A DNA stretch of 64,000 nucleotides from Streptomyces sp. P3 (GCA_016893485.2 JAFEKX020000001.1:8325501-8389500); one strand, 5' to 3'. Shown: positions 37,966 through 47,730, numbered from the stretch's first letter. Program-made: numbers and translations. Notes: a model not told the origin generated them from the sequence alone.

Positions 37966-39710
37966 GTGCACGTTGTCGAGACCGACGTACTGATCGTGGG
38001 CAGCGGCCCGGCCGGGGCCGCCGCCGCGCTGGCGCTGAGCACCTACGGCGTGCCGCACATCGTCGTCACGCGCTACTCGCGCCTGACCAGGACGCCCCGC
38101 GCGCACGTCACCAACCAGCGCACGATGGAGATCCTGCGTGACCTCGGGGTCGAGGACGAGGTGCTGGCCAAGGCGACGCCGCAGCACCTGATGGGCAACA
38201 CCACGTTCTGCACCAGCCTCGCCGGCGAGGAACTGGGCCGGATCCGCTCCTGGGGCAACGAGCCGCTCGTGCAGGCCGCCCACGACCTGGCCAGCCCGAC
38301 CCGCATGTGCGACATGCCGCAGCACCTCATGGAACCGGTGCTGATCGACGCGGCGCTCGCGCGCGGCTCCAACCTCCGCTTCAGCACCGTCTACAAGTCC
38401 TTCGAGCAGGACGAGGACGGCGTCACGGTCACCGTCGAGGACCGGCTGCGCGGCGACGAGTACCAGATTCGCGCCAAGTACCTCATCGGCGCCGACGGCG
38501 GACGCTCCCAGGTCGCCGAGGACGCCGGACTGCCGATGGGCGGCCAGATGGGCGTCGCGGGCAGCATCAACATCGTCTTCGACGCGGACCTGAGCGAGTA
38601 CACCGCGCACCGGCCCTCCACCCTCTACTGGGTGCTCGCCCCCGGCGCCACCGTCGGCGGCATCGGCGCGGGCCTGGTGCGCTGCGTCAAGCCGTGGAAC
38701 GAGTGGCTGATCGTGTGGGGTTACGACGTGACGGCCGGCGCCCCCGACCTCACCGAGGAGTACGCGCTGTCCGTCGTACGGCAGTTGGTCGGCGACGACG
38801 ACGTCCCGGTGACCATCAGGTCGTCCTCGGCGTGGACGGTCAACGAGATGTACGCCGAGACCTACGCCAACGGCCGGGTCCTGTGCGCCGGTGACGCCGT
38901 GCACCGCCACCCGCCGTCGAACGGGCTCGGCTCCAACACGTCGATCCAGGACGCCTACAACCTGGCGTGGAAACTGAAACTGGTCCTCGACGGCACCGCC
39001 ACGCCGAAACTCCTCGACTCCTACGACGCCGAACGCGCCCCCGTCGGCAGGCAGATCGTCACCCGCGCCAACAAGTCCATCGGTGAGACCGCACCGATCT
39101 TCGAGGCGCTGGACGGCCTTTCGCCGCAGAAGCCCGAGCAGTTGTGGGCCAACATCGACGCCCGCAAGGACGCCACCGAGGCCGCCGCCGAGCAGCGGGC
39201 CGCGCTGCGCGACGCGATCGCCTTCAAGGTGTACGAGTTCAACGCGCACGGCGTCGACCTCAACCAGCGCTATTCCGCGGAGAGTTCGACCGCGGTCGTC
39301 CCGGACGGCACGCCCGACCCCGGCTTCGAACGCGACAGCGAGCTGTACCACCAGCCCAGCTCCCGCCCCGGCGCGAAACTCCCGCACGCCTGGATCACCT
39401 CCGGCACCCGCACCCTCTCGACCCTCGACACGGTCGGCAAGGGCCGCTTCACCCTCCTCACCGGCATCGGCGGCGATGCCTGGCTGCGCGCGGCCGGGGC
39501 GCAGCCCTGGACATCGCCACGGTCGTGATCGGCCCCGGCCAGGAGTACGACGACCCGTACGGCGACTGGGCCCGGCTGAGCGAGGTGTCCGAGGCGGGCG
39601 CCCTCCTCGTACGCCCCGACGGCTATGTCGCGTTCCGCCACGCCGACGCGGCCGAGAACGCCGAACAGTTGCTCACGGACGCGTTGCGACGCATCCTCGG
39701 GCACGGCTGA
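37966..39710 (+). CDS. FAD-dependent aromatic monooxygenase, resorcinol/phenol hydroxylase type (one frame correction)
   Basis: Class A flavoprotein hydroxylase, about 581 residues. The GTG at 37966 gives the FAD motif DVLIVGSGPAGAAAALALS, then RAHVTNQRTMEILRDLGVED, YLIGADGGRSQVAEDAGLPM (DG motif), and LCAGDAVHRHPPSNGLGSNT then SIQDAYNLAWKLKLVLDG (GD motif). The C-terminal thioredoxin-like domain (ATVVIGPGQEYDDPYGDWAR) is joined by one missing C near 39503. It resembles TfdB/2,4-dichlorophenol and resorcinol hydroxylases. Followed by ring-cleavage and maleylacetate reductase genes, so hydroxyquinol is the probable product. Confidence 0.87.
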
Positions 39711-39750
39711 CATTTCGCACAGGGGCAGTTCGCACCGGTAGGGAGCCGCA

Positions 39751-40605
39751 ATGACCACTGACGTCACCGTCACGGACGAGGCCGTCGCCAGTCTGGAGGG
39801 GACCGCCGACCCCCGCCTCAAGGAACTGCTGACCGGCCTGATCCGGCACCTCCACGCGTTCGCGCGGGAGACCCGCCTCACCCAGACGGAGTGGGAGCGG
39901 GCGATCGGCTTCCTGACGGAGACCGGGCAGACCTGCACGGACACCCGGCAGGAGTTCATCCTCCTGTCGGACGTGCTCGGCCTGTCGATGCTCGTGGAGA
40001 CCGTCAACGGCGACCATGCCGCCGGTTCCACCGAGTCGACGGTGCTCGGCCCCTTCCACATGACCGAGTCGCCGGTGCGCCGACTCGGCGCGAACATCGA
40101 CCTGGTGGGCGGCGGCGAGCCGTGCGTGGTCAGCGGCCGGATCGTCTCCGACGACGGCACCCCGCTCCCCGGCGCAGTCCTCGACGTGTGGCAGGCCGAC
40201 GGCAACGGCTTCTACGACGTGCAGCGACCGGACGTCCAACCCCGGGCAACGGGAGGGGTTGTTCACCGCGGACGCCGAGGGCCGGTTCTGGTTCCGCACC
40301 TGCGTCCCGAGCCCGTACCCCATCCCGACGGACGGTCCGGTCGGCGAACTCCTCAAGGCCACCGCCCGCCACCCCTACCGCCCCGCCCACATCCACTTCA
40401 TCGCCTCGGCCGAGGGCCACACCCCGGTCACCACGCACATCTTCGTGGCGGGCAGCGACTACCTGGACTCCGACGCCGTCTTCGCCGTCAAACAGAGCCT
40501 CGTAGAGGACTTCACCCCGACCGACGACCCGTCCCTGGCACGGGAGTTCGGCATCGAGAACCCTTCCGCCACGCCCGCTTCGACCTCGTCCTGGACCGCG
40601 CGTGA
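39751..40605 (+). CDS. Intradiol ring-cleavage dioxygenase, hydroxyquinol 1,2-dioxygenase-like (two frame corrections)
   Basis: Non-heme Fe(III) enzyme, about 285 residues. N-terminal helical domain (RLTQTEWERAIGFLTETGQT, CTDTRQEFILLSDVLGLSML), then TESTVLGPFHMTESPVRRLG, VSGRIVSDDGTPLPGAVLDV, WQADGNGFYDVQ (first Tyr ligand), YPIPTDGPVGELL (second Tyr) and HPYRPAHIHFIASAEG (two His). Slips lie near 40245 and 40563. Hydroxyquinol to maleylacetate is favoured over catechol to muconate because the next gene is maleylacetate reductase. 40 bases after the monooxygenase. Confidence 0.9.
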   Translation: MTTDVTVTDEAVASLEGTADPRLKELLTGLIRHLHAFARETRLTQTEWERAIGFLTETGQTCTDTRQEFILLSDVLGLSMLVETVNGDHAAGSTESTVLGPFHMTESPVRRLGANIDLVGGGEPCVVSGRIVSDDGTPLPGAVLDVWQADGNGFYDVQRPDVQPRATGGVVHRGRRGPVLVPHLRPEPVPHPDGRSGRRTPQGHRPPPLPPRPHPLHRLGRGPHPGHHAHLRGGQRLPGLRRRLRRQTEPRRGLHPDRRPVPGTGVRHREPFRHARFDLVLDRA

Positions 40606-41669
40606 AGAACTTCCTGGACTTCTCCTACGACGCCCAGCCCATGCGGGTCGTCTTCCGCCCCGGTGCCGCGCTCACCGCAACCGCCGGAGAGGCCCAACGG
40701 CTCGGCCTGCAGCGGGTGTTGGTGCTCTCGGGTGCCCGGGGCGCCGACACCGCGCGGGCGGTCGCCGACTCGCTGGGCGAGGTGTGCGCCGGGGTGCACG
40801 CGGAGGCGAGGATGCACGTCCCGGTCGAAGTCGCCGACCGTGCGGTGGAGTTGGCACGCACGCTCGGCGCCGACGGCTGTGTCGCGGTCGGCGGCGGCTC
40901 GGCGGTCGGCCTCGGCAAGGCGATCGCCCTGCGCACCGGCCTCCCGCTGATCGCCGTGCCCTCCACCTACGCCGGCTCCGAGATGACCCCGGTCTGGGGC
41001 CTCACCGAGAACGGCGCCAAACGCACCGGCCGCGACCCCGCCGTCCTGCCCCGCAGCGTCGTCTACGACCCCGAACTCACCCTGGAACTCCCCGTCCCGC
41101 TCACGGTGACCAGCGGGATCAACGCCATCGCGCACTCCGTGGAAGCCCTCTACGCCCCCGACACCTCGCCGCTCATCGCGCTGATGGCGGAGGAGGGCGT
41201 ACGGGCGATCACGGGCGCGCTGCCCCAACTGGCCACCGAACCAAGGTCGTTGGAAGCCAGGAGTCGCGCCCTGTACGGGGCGTGGCTGTGCGGTTCCTGT
41301 CTCGGCGGTACGACGATGGGCCTGCACCACAAGCTGTGCCACGTCCTCGGCGGCACCTTCGGCCTGCCGCACGCGGAGACACACACGGTGGTGCTGCCGT
41401 ACGCGCTGGCCTACAACGCGCCCGCCGCACCGGAAGCCGCGGCCACCGTGGCCCGCGCGCTGGACGCCGGGGACGCACCGCGCGCCCTGTGGGATCTGGC
41501 GCGACGGCTCGACGCACCCGCTCGCTCGCCGAACTCGGCCTGAAGGAGAGCGACTTGGCGACCGCGGCGGCACAGGCGGTGAGCCAGGAGTACGCGAACC
41601 CCGGCCGGTCACCGAGGACAGGGTGCTCGCGCTGCTGCGCGCGGCGTACGAGGGAACGCCCCCGCGTAA
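40602..41669 (+). CDS. Maleylacetate reductase (three frame corrections)
   Basis: NAD(P)H-dependent reduction of maleylacetate to 3-oxoadipate. About 356 residues. The GTG at 40602 overlaps the dioxygenase TGA (GTGA). Iron-ADH fold: GCVAVGGGSAVGLGKAIALR (nucleotide site), PLIAVPSTYAGSEMTPVWGL (a maleylacetate reductase hallmark), GINAIAHSVEALYAP and GLHHKLCHVLGGTFGLPHAE. The usual iron His set is altered, as in this subfamily. Slips near 41518, 41605 and 41660; with the last repaired the protein ends EGTPPA and TAA at 41667-41669. Completes the lower hydroxyquinol pathway. Confidence 0.88.
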
Positions 41670-41693
41670 CCGGCCGTTCGGTGGTCCGCGCGG

Positions 41694-42272
41694 TCAGTGG
41701 TTCGTACGGACGCCGTCCAGTGCGATCGCCAGGACGCGGTCGCGCTGGGCGTCGTCCACGAACGTCGTGCCGGTGATCCCGGCGGCCATGCGCAGCAGAT
41801 CGTTGAAGTCCATGTCCGTGCGGGCCACGCCCGCCTTCTGCGCGCGCTCGAACAGCGGGCCGCCCGCGGAGAACATCGACTCACGACAGGTCTCGAAGAT
41901 CTCCGAGTCGTTCTCCAGCGCCTGTCGCACCGCCTGCTTCGTCGTCACATAGCCCGCGAAACGGTTGAGCCACGAGGTCAGCGCCTCCCACGGCTCCCGG
42001 TCGGCGACGTCCAGGGCGAACTGGCACAGCGCGTTCACCTCGCTCGCGTAGACGCTCTCGAAGAGGGCCCGGCGGGTCGGGAAGTTGCGGTACAGGGTGC
42101 CGATGCCGACGCCCGCGCGCCGCGCGATGTCCTCCAGTGAGGCCTCCGAGCCGTGCTCCGCGAAGGCCTCGCGGGCGGCCGTCAGCAGGGCGTCGTAGTT
42201 GCGGGCGGCGTCCTTGCGGTGCGGTCTCTGGGCCGCGACGATCTCGCTGACGGGGAACGGTGGGGCCGCCAC
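41694..42272 (-). CDS. TetR-family repressor of the adjacent MFS exporter
   Basis: 192 residues from a GTG at 42272 with GGGAGG upstream. N-terminal TetR helix-turn-helix: RNYDALLTAAREAFAEHGSE, ASLEDIARRAGVGIGTLYRN, FPTRRALFESVYASEVNALC. The C-terminal ligand domain includes RQALENDSEIFETCRESMFS and AGITGTTFVDDAQRDRVLAI. It is divergent from the MFS gene with a palindromic operator between, the standard TetR/efflux pairing. Frame intact. Confidence 0.92.
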   Translation of the reverse strand: MAAPPFPVSEIVAAQRPHRKDAARNYDALLTAAREAFAEHGSEASLEDIARRAGVGIGTLYRNFPTRRALFESVYASEVNALCQFALDVADREPWEALTSWLNRFAGYVTTKQAVRQALENDSEIFETCRESMFSAGGPLFERAQKAGVARTDMDFNDLLRMAAGITGTTFVDDAQRDRVLAIALDGVRTNH

Positions 42273-42324
42273 GGGTGCCTCCCAGGGGTGGGCTCGGTTG
42301 AACCGGAGGTGTGCCTCCGCTATG

Positions 42325-42342
42325 GTGGAGGGGTACCTCCAC
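42325..42342. promoter_or_regulatory. TetR operator between repressor and MFS genes
   Basis: GTGGAGG-GGTA-CCTCCAC is a perfect 7-bp dyad in the divergent intergenic region, 53 bases from the repressor GTG and 78 from the exporter ATG. Confidence 0.7.
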
Positions 42343-42419
42343 TTTAGCAGTGTGGGCGCGTTCCGCCGTAAGACCGTGCGCGGGCGCACCCCCGTTCGCT
42401 TGTTCCGGAGAGGCTCTCG

Positions 42420-43880
42420 ATGCCCCGCAAGTCCTCCCGCCTCACCTTCGCGGTCCTCGCGACCGGTGCGGGCGTGTTCTCCATGCTGCAGTCGCTGATC
42501 GCGCCGGCCCTGCCGACCGTCCAGCACGCGCTGCACACCTCCCAGTCCACCGCGACCTGGGTGATGACGGCCTACCTGCTGTCCGCCTCGGTCTTCACCC
42601 CGATACTCGGCCGCGTCGGCGACCTCGTCGGCAAGAAGCGCACTCTCGTCGCCGTCCTGCTGGCGGTGCTCGCCGGCTGTCTGGTCGCCGCGCTCGCGCC
42701 CAACATCGGCGTCCTGATCATCGCCCGGGTCGTCCAGGGCGTCGGCGGCGCGCTGTTCCCGCTGTCCTTCGGCATCATCCGCGACGAGTTCGACGCGTCC
42801 CAAGTCCCGGGCAGCATCAGCAACTTGTCCGCCGTGATCGCCGCGGGCGGTGGCGTCGGCATGGTGGCCGCAGGTCCCATCGTGACCGCGCTCGACTACC
42901 GCTGGCTGTTCTGGTTCCCCGTCGCCATCGTCGCCGTCACCACCCTCATCGCCGTGCGCTACGTCCCCGAGTCGCCCAGCCGGGCCGACGGACGCGTCAA
43001 CTGGCTCGGCGCCGTGCTCCTCTCGAGCTGGCTGGTCGCCCTGCTGCTGCCGCTGAGCCAGGCCGGCACCTGGGGCTGGGGCTCCGTGCGGGTCGTCGGC
43101 CTCTTCGCCGCGGCCGTCGTGCTCTTCGCGGCCTGGCTGTTGTCCGAGGCCCGCTCCAGCAGCCCGCTCATCGACCTCAAGGTGATGCGCCTGCCGTCCG
43201 TGTGGACCACCAACACCGCCGCGCTGCTGTTCGGCGCGGGCATGTACGCGATCTGGTCCTTCCTGCCCGGCTTCGTGCAGACCCCGTCGTCCGCCGGGTA
43301 CGGCTTCGGCGCCAGCGTCACCGCGTCCGGCCTGCTGATGCTCCCGATGCTGCTCGCGATGTTCGTCTCGGGCGTGCTCAGCGGCCGCCTGGAACCGGTC
43401 GTGGGCGCCAAGGCCCTGCTCACCACCGGCGCCGCCCTCGGCGCGGTCGCCTGCGCGATCCTCGCCCTCTGGCACGACCAGCAGTGGCAGATCGCCCTGG
43501 TGGCAGGCATCTTCGGCCTCGGCATCGGACTCGCCTTCGCCTCCATGGCCAACCTCATCGTCGGCAGCGTCCCGCCCGAGCAGACCGGCGCCGCGACCGG
43601 CATGAACGCCAACATCCGCACCATCGGCGGCTCGATCGGCGCCGCCGTGACCAGCGTCCTGGTCACCGGCCGCCTCCAGCCCTCGGGCCTGCCCTACGGC
43701 TCCGGGTACACCCACGGGTTCACGCTGCTGGCGGTGCTGCTCCTCGGCGCCGCGCTGGCCGCGCTCATGGTGCCGCGACGGTCCGGCCGTAGCGGAGGAA
43801 AGACCGTCGGGGGCTCCGGGTCGGCGCTTCTGAAGGCGGAGGAGGAGGCGTCGGTGATGGCTCCCGGCGCCCTGAACTGA
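42420..43880 (+). CDS. MFS exporter, DHA2 (EmrB/QacA) type
   Basis: Intact 486-residue, 14-helix pump from the ATG at 42420. FSMLQSLIAPALPTVQHALH, GRVGDLVGKKRTLVAVLLAV (motif A), IARVVQGVGGALFPLSFGII (helix 4/motif B) and ATGMNANIRTIGGSIGAAVT (helix 11 region) are typical. The soluble C-tail is Gly/Ser/Glu-rich. Regulated by the divergent TetR protein. Substrate unknown; proximity to the aromatic operon allows, but does not prove, export of aromatic compounds. Confidence 0.92.
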   Translation: MPRKSSRLTFAVLATGAGVFSMLQSLIAPALPTVQHALHTSQSTATWVMTAYLLSASVFTPILGRVGDLVGKKRTLVAVLLAVLAGCLVAALAPNIGVLIIARVVQGVGGALFPLSFGIIRDEFDASQVPGSISNLSAVIAAGGGVGMVAAGPIVTALDYRWLFWFPVAIVAVTTLIAVRYVPESPSRADGRVNWLGAVLLSSWLVALLLPLSQAGTWGWGSVRVVGLFAAAVVLFAAWLLSEARSSSPLIDLKVMRLPSVWTTNTAALLFGAGMYAIWSFLPGFVQTPSSAGYGFGASVTASGLLMLPMLLAMFVSGVLSGRLEPVVGAKALLTTGAALGAVACAILALWHDQQWQIALVAGIFGLGIGLAFASMANLIVGSVPPEQTGAATGMNANIRTIGGSIGAAVTSVLVTGRLQPSGLPYGSGYTHGFTLLAVLLLGAALAALMVPRRSGRSGGKTVGGSGSALLKAEEEASVMAPGALN

Positions 43881-43906
43881 CCCGGCCGGTGTGCCAGCAT
43901 GAACCG

Positions 43907-44664
43907 ATGATCGAAGAGAGCTGGCGCGGCTCCCGCGCCGAACTCCTGGACGTCCACCGGCTCCGGCTCGTCGAGACCGCCGCTCCCCGGCTCACCCCCG
44001 AGGAGCGGCTGGCCATGAACCGGGTGTGGGACGCGAAGGTGCGGGCCAACCCGAGCTTCTTCGACGGGCCGGTGCTGGTGTGCGCGGGCGCGCGGCGGGA
44101 GGCACCGGACGAACTCACCGTCTCCTGGGTCAGGACGACGTACCGTCACTTCGCCCTGCGCCACGTCCCGTTCTCGACCTCGTGGCTGCCCTCGTTCTTC
44201 GTCTCCGTCCTCCAACCGACCGACGACGGACGCCTGTTGGTCGGACGGATGTCCAACTCGACGGCCGCACCCGGGCGTTGGCAGCTGCCGGGCGGATCCC
44301 TCGAACCGCCCGAGGGCGACGCGCCCTCGACCTCGCGGCCCTGCACCGGCACGCGGCACGGGAGTTGATCGAGGAGACCGGCATCGACGCCCGCCCCGAC
44401 GACCTCACCCTCTGGAACGTGGCCCGCGCCGGAAACGGCGGCATCGGCGTCCTGTTCCGCGCCCCCTCCCTCCCGGAGGCGCGGCTGCGCGAGCGGTTCG
44501 AGGCGATGGCGGCGGAGGAACGGGCCCGGGGGCGCGAACCGGAGCTGGACGACGTCGTCCTGATCGACTCGACGGCCCAACTCCCGCTTCTGGCGGGCCC
44601 GCACGCGGACTACCTGGAGCCGATCGTCCGCCGCTACGAGACAACGGCGGCGGAACGGGCGTAA
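43907..44664 (+). CDS. NUDIX hydrolase (one frame correction)
   Basis: About 252 residues from the ATG at 43907 (MIEESWRGSRAELLDVHRLR). The N-terminal half (VRTTYRHFALRHVPFSTSWL) is typical of long actinobacterial NUDIX proteins. The Nudix box is GRWQLPGGSLEPPEGD then LHRHAARELIEETGID with the catalytic REL-EE-G; a missing base near 44320 falls inside it. Substrate unknown. Its TAA stop is embedded in the inverted repeat that precedes the YceI gene, 26 bases after the MFS stop. Confidence 0.83.
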
Positions 44665-44693
44665 CGGGTGTCTCGATATGAGACACCCGTTAC
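44661..44693. promoter_or_regulatory. Extended TGTCTC-N5-GAGACA operator/terminator
   Basis: GTAACGGGTGTCTC (44661-44674) and GAGACACCCGTTAC (44680-44693) are perfect 14-bp complements around GATAT. The core matches the operator at 37818-37834. It overlaps the NUDIX stop codon and lies 58 bases before the YceI start, so it can serve both as terminator hairpin and as operator. Confidence 0.7.
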
Positions 44694-44750
44694 GCGGCCG
44701 AAGCCTTCAAGATCGGCAGAGTACGACTGCTGTGAAGAAAGGTGATCACC

Positions 44751-45664
44751 ATGGCCCTCGGACTGCTCAGGCGCTGGCGGCCCCAAGGCGCCTCCGCACC
44801 GGCGGCGGGCCTCTCGCTCCCCCTCCCGCCCGGCGCGGGCGGCCTCGGCCGGGAGATCGTCGACCCGGTGGGCGCGCCCTGGCCTCCGCCGACGTGACGG
44901 TGACGGCCCTGGACTCGCACCGCGTCGCCGCCTCCGGTACGACCGACCCCTACGGCTTCTTCCTCGCGGCCCTGCCGCCCGGCCGCTACAGCCTCCTCGT
45001 CTCCGCGCAGGGACTCCAGCCGCACCAGGAGACGGTCGAGATCGTCGCCGGGATCGCCGAGCCCGCGGAACGCGTCTGGCTCCAGCCCGGCCGCGCCCAG
45101 GAACTCCCGCCGCCCGGCACCTGGCTCTTCGACCCGCCGCACACCGCGATCCGGTTCATCGCCAAGCATGTCGGCATGGCCCATGTGCACGGCCGGTTCG
45201 AGCGGTTCCAGGGCGGGATCCAGATCGCCCAGGACATAGCCGACTCCCGGGTCCAGGTCCGCATCGACGCGTCCAGCATCACCACCGGCAACACCACGCG
45301 GGACAACCACCTGCGCTCCGGTGACTTCCTCGACGTGGAGCGCTACCCGTACATCGACTTCGCCAGCACGCGGTTCGCCTACCGGGGCGGCAGCAAGTGG
45401 ACGCTCCAGGGCTCCCTGACGATGCACGGCGTGAGCCGCTCGGTGAACCTGGACACCACGTACCTCGGTACGGTCAACGGCGGCTACGCCGAGGAACTCC
45501 GCTGCGCCGCCCTCGCCACGGCCGAACTCCACCGCGAGGACTACACCTTGAACTGGCGAAGCATGCTCGCCCGGGGCATCGCCGTCGTCGGCCCCACCGT
45601 CCAGCTGGAGTTGGACATCCAGGCGATGTACCGCACCCACGACACCCCGACGCCGCCGAAGTGA
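44751..45664 (+). CDS. YceI-family protein with N-terminal carboxypeptidase-regulatory-like domain (one frame correction)
   Basis: About 304 residues. The ATG at 44751 (AAAGGTGA upstream) gives MALGLLRRWRPQGASAPAAG. After a slip near 44878 comes a beta-sandwich domain (ADVTVTALDSHRVAASGTTD, LPPGRYSLLVSAQGLQPHQE), then the YceI lipocalin-like domain: WLFDPPHTAIRFIAKHVGMA, VRIDASSITTGNTTRDNHLR, SGDFLDVERYPYIDFAST and GSLTMHGVSRSVNLDTTYLG. YceI proteins bind isoprenoid or other lipophilic molecules. No signal peptide. Probably controlled through the TGTCTC-N5-GAGACA site. Confidence 0.88.
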
Positions 45665-45724
45665 CCCGCCGTATGCGGTAGGGTTTACCTGCGCGTTCAC
45701 CCGGCCGACCGGGTGCGGCGCGAG

Positions 45725-45798
<74 letters not shown>

Positions 45799-45818
45799 CT
45801 CTGTGGAGTCGCCGGTGA

Positions 45819-45852
45819 GGGGCAGTTTCGGAGGAATCCGAGACTGCCCCTT
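45819..45852 (+). terminator. Hairpin terminator after tRNA-Pro copy 2
   Basis: GGGGCAGTTTCGG pairs with CCGAGACTGCCCC (one G-U pair) around a 6-base loop, followed by TT. Same layout as after copy 1. Confidence 0.8.
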
Positions 45853-45854
45853 GA

Positions 45855-46370
45855 TCATTCCTGGGGAGAGTGCCGTACCGGCGCCTGCGAGACGGGGACT
45901 CCAGCGCCGGCGAGCCAGGTCGGTCCGGGGTGGCGGAGGTTGTGGCGGCGCGGGTGTTTATAGCCGAGGCGGGTGACGACCTCGTCCCAGTGGGTCGCGT
46001 CCCGCAGGACCGCGGTGGAGATGCGTCCGCCGCGTGGGCCGGTGAACAGACGTGCGTCGGGAGCGGAGCCTGCGGAGAGGATGCGCTGGGCCACGAGCGG
46101 GGGATCTCCGCGATGATCGGAACCTTCCGGCGCGCTTGCCCTTGGTGCCCTTGTCGGTCGGTCGGTCGGTCGATCGGTCCGGCCTGCGCGGCGTCGATGA
46201 TGTCCAGGAGTCACTCCTGCGCCTCGTCCTCGTCCGACCTTCCCTCCGACAGGGACAGGCGTCGCTTCGTCGCCGGATCGAACCAGCGGACCGCGCGCTC
46301 GGTAAGGATGGGGGCGATCGGGCATGTACTCGATGTCGGTGGAGAGCATGACGCCGACCGGAACGTTGGT
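45855..46370 (-). pseudogene. Tyrosine recombinase (phage/ICE integrase) remnant
   Basis: The N-terminal piece reads LSTDIEYMPDRPHPYRAR then VRWFDPATKRRLSLSEGRSD and EDEAQEW, as in actinomycete integrases of tRNA-integrating elements. The C-terminal piece reads ARLFTGPRGGRISTAVLRDA, THWDEVVTRLGYKH, and RRHNLRHPGPTWLAGAGVPV, a corrupted version of the catalytic HDLRHTG box. Some 200 central residues and the terminal catalytic Tyr region are missing, and frames change repeatedly. It ends 56 bases from tRNA-Pro copy 2, the usual position next to an attachment site. Confidence 0.75.
46154..46177. repeat. TCGG tetranucleotide repeat
   Basis: TCGG repeated four times, then TCGA, then TCGG, inside the integrase remnant, encoding an Arg-Pro-Thr-Asp-like stretch where the protein no longer matches its family. 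Confidence 0.8.
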
Positions 46371-46551
46371 TTCTCGGCCATCAGGCTTCTCGACGCGGGG
46401 CGGTCCGGCGGCGACGCAGAGTCGAGGCGTCTACGCGCAGGCAGGTGTGGTAACCGCTGGGGTCGATGACAAGGTCGCCGGTGCCCCGGTTGATGTCGTA
46501 AATGGTCGTCGGCGGCCACGCTCGGACGGCCCACTGGCGGTCGCCCAGGGT

Positions 46552-47665
46552 CTAGTAGTGCTTCGTTAGGTTCTGGTTCTGCTGGTTGTGAGGGGGCGGC
46601 TGTAGGTGCTGCAGGTGCCGGTCCAGCACCTCAGCAGGTCTTGGAGTGCGTCGAGGGTCTGGTAGAGGCTTGGGCTGGTGCCGCGCCTTTTGGGTCGAGC
46701 CTGCGGAAGGTGAGGAATGCCTGCGCGGCGGTGACGAGGGTGACGTGGTGGTGCCAGCCGCGCCAGGTTCGGCCTTCGAAGTGGTCCAGTCCCAGGCCGT
46801 GTTTGAGCTCGCGGTGATCGTGTTCGATCCGCCAGCGCATCTTGGCCCACCGCTCCAGGTCAGCGGTCGGTGTGGTGGGCGGCAGGTTCGATATCCAGTA
46901 GTCCGTCGGGGCGTCCTGGCCGTGCGGCCATTCGACCAGAAGGGTCTGGGTTGGCAGGACGCCGTCCCACCGGCTGCGGCCCCCGCCCGATTCCTGAGCG
47001 GCGGCCAGACACTGTTTGCCCGCGGGCCGCACCGACAGCTTCGCGAACCGTGAGGTCTCACGCCCTTACTGCCCTGCCGCCAAGTCGCCACAACCGGCGC
47101 CTTCAACTGCCAGTCGGCGAGTGTGTCCAGCAGGCCGAGCGCCACACGCCACTTCTCCTGGTGCACCACCGCCTCCGGGGATGCCTGCCCTGCGACAGCG
47201 GCCCGGCTCGTCCGTCCACTCCCGCGGCAGATACAGCGGCCACTCCAACGGGCACGAGGCAGTGTCGGTGGCTGCACGAACACTGACCGCGACCTGGCAG
47301 TTCGCCCGCTTGCCGACCGCTCCGCAGTACTGGCGGGCCACCCCGGCCGACGCTGTGCCGCACTTGGGGAACCCACGTCGTCGATCACCCACACCTCGGG
47401 CCTGACAACGTGGGACAGCCGCTCGGCGATCCGCTGCCTGACCGGCAGCGGATCCCACGGCGACCGGTGCACGAACTGCTGCCCAGCCTGCATGTCCCCA
47501 TCCGGCAGACGCGCGGCCATCGGCTGGATCGACTTGCGCCGGCCATCCAGCATCAGCCCTCGCAGATAGCACTCACCCTTTCGCCCGCTGATCCCTACGC
47601 GGCACCGAGGCGAACACATCCGCCACGAACAACCCCAACGCAGCCCGTAATCAGCTCACTTCATG
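46552..47665 (-). pseudogene. IS701-family transposase, frameshifted and internally deleted
   Basis: Recognisable pieces in changing frames: GECYLRGLMLDGRRKSIQPM, RQRIAERLSHVVRPEVWVID with DD (first catalytic Asp), EKWRVALGLLDTLADWQLKA, then directly TWRQGSKG, DYWISNLPP, MRWRIEHDHRELKHGLGLDH (catalytic Glu region) and WRGWHHHVTLVTAAQAFLTF. Family members have roughly 100 residues, including the second catalytic Asp (ADAGYG), between QLKAPVV and TWRQGSKG; these are absent. The protein therefore cannot be active. The reading frame ends NLTKHY with its stop in the target-site CTAG. Confidence 0.85.
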
Positions 47666-47730
47666 CGCATCCACGCTTCCAACATGCTCTTGATCAGCGA
47701 AAGCGCATAGATCTAACGAAGCACTACTAG
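46552..47730 (-). mobile_element. Internally deleted IS701-like insertion sequence
   Basis: The ends TAGTGCTTCGTTAG (46556-46569) and CTAACGAAGCACTA (47713-47726) are perfect 14-bp inverted repeats, flanked by CTAG at both sides (46552-46555 and 47727-47730), the expected 4-base target duplication for this family. The 1.17-kb body carries a damaged DDE transposase. It is inserted about 180 bases from the integrase remnant. Confidence 0.88.

Noticed and set aside
42420..43880. Assigning the MFS exporter to the hydroxyquinol pathway as an aromatic transporter
   Set aside because: It has its own TetR repressor and operator and is of the drug-export type. Proximity alone is not enough.
45799..47730. 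Intact prophage or integrative element
   Set aside because: Only fragments of an integrase and one deleted IS are present. There are no replication, structural or transfer genes.
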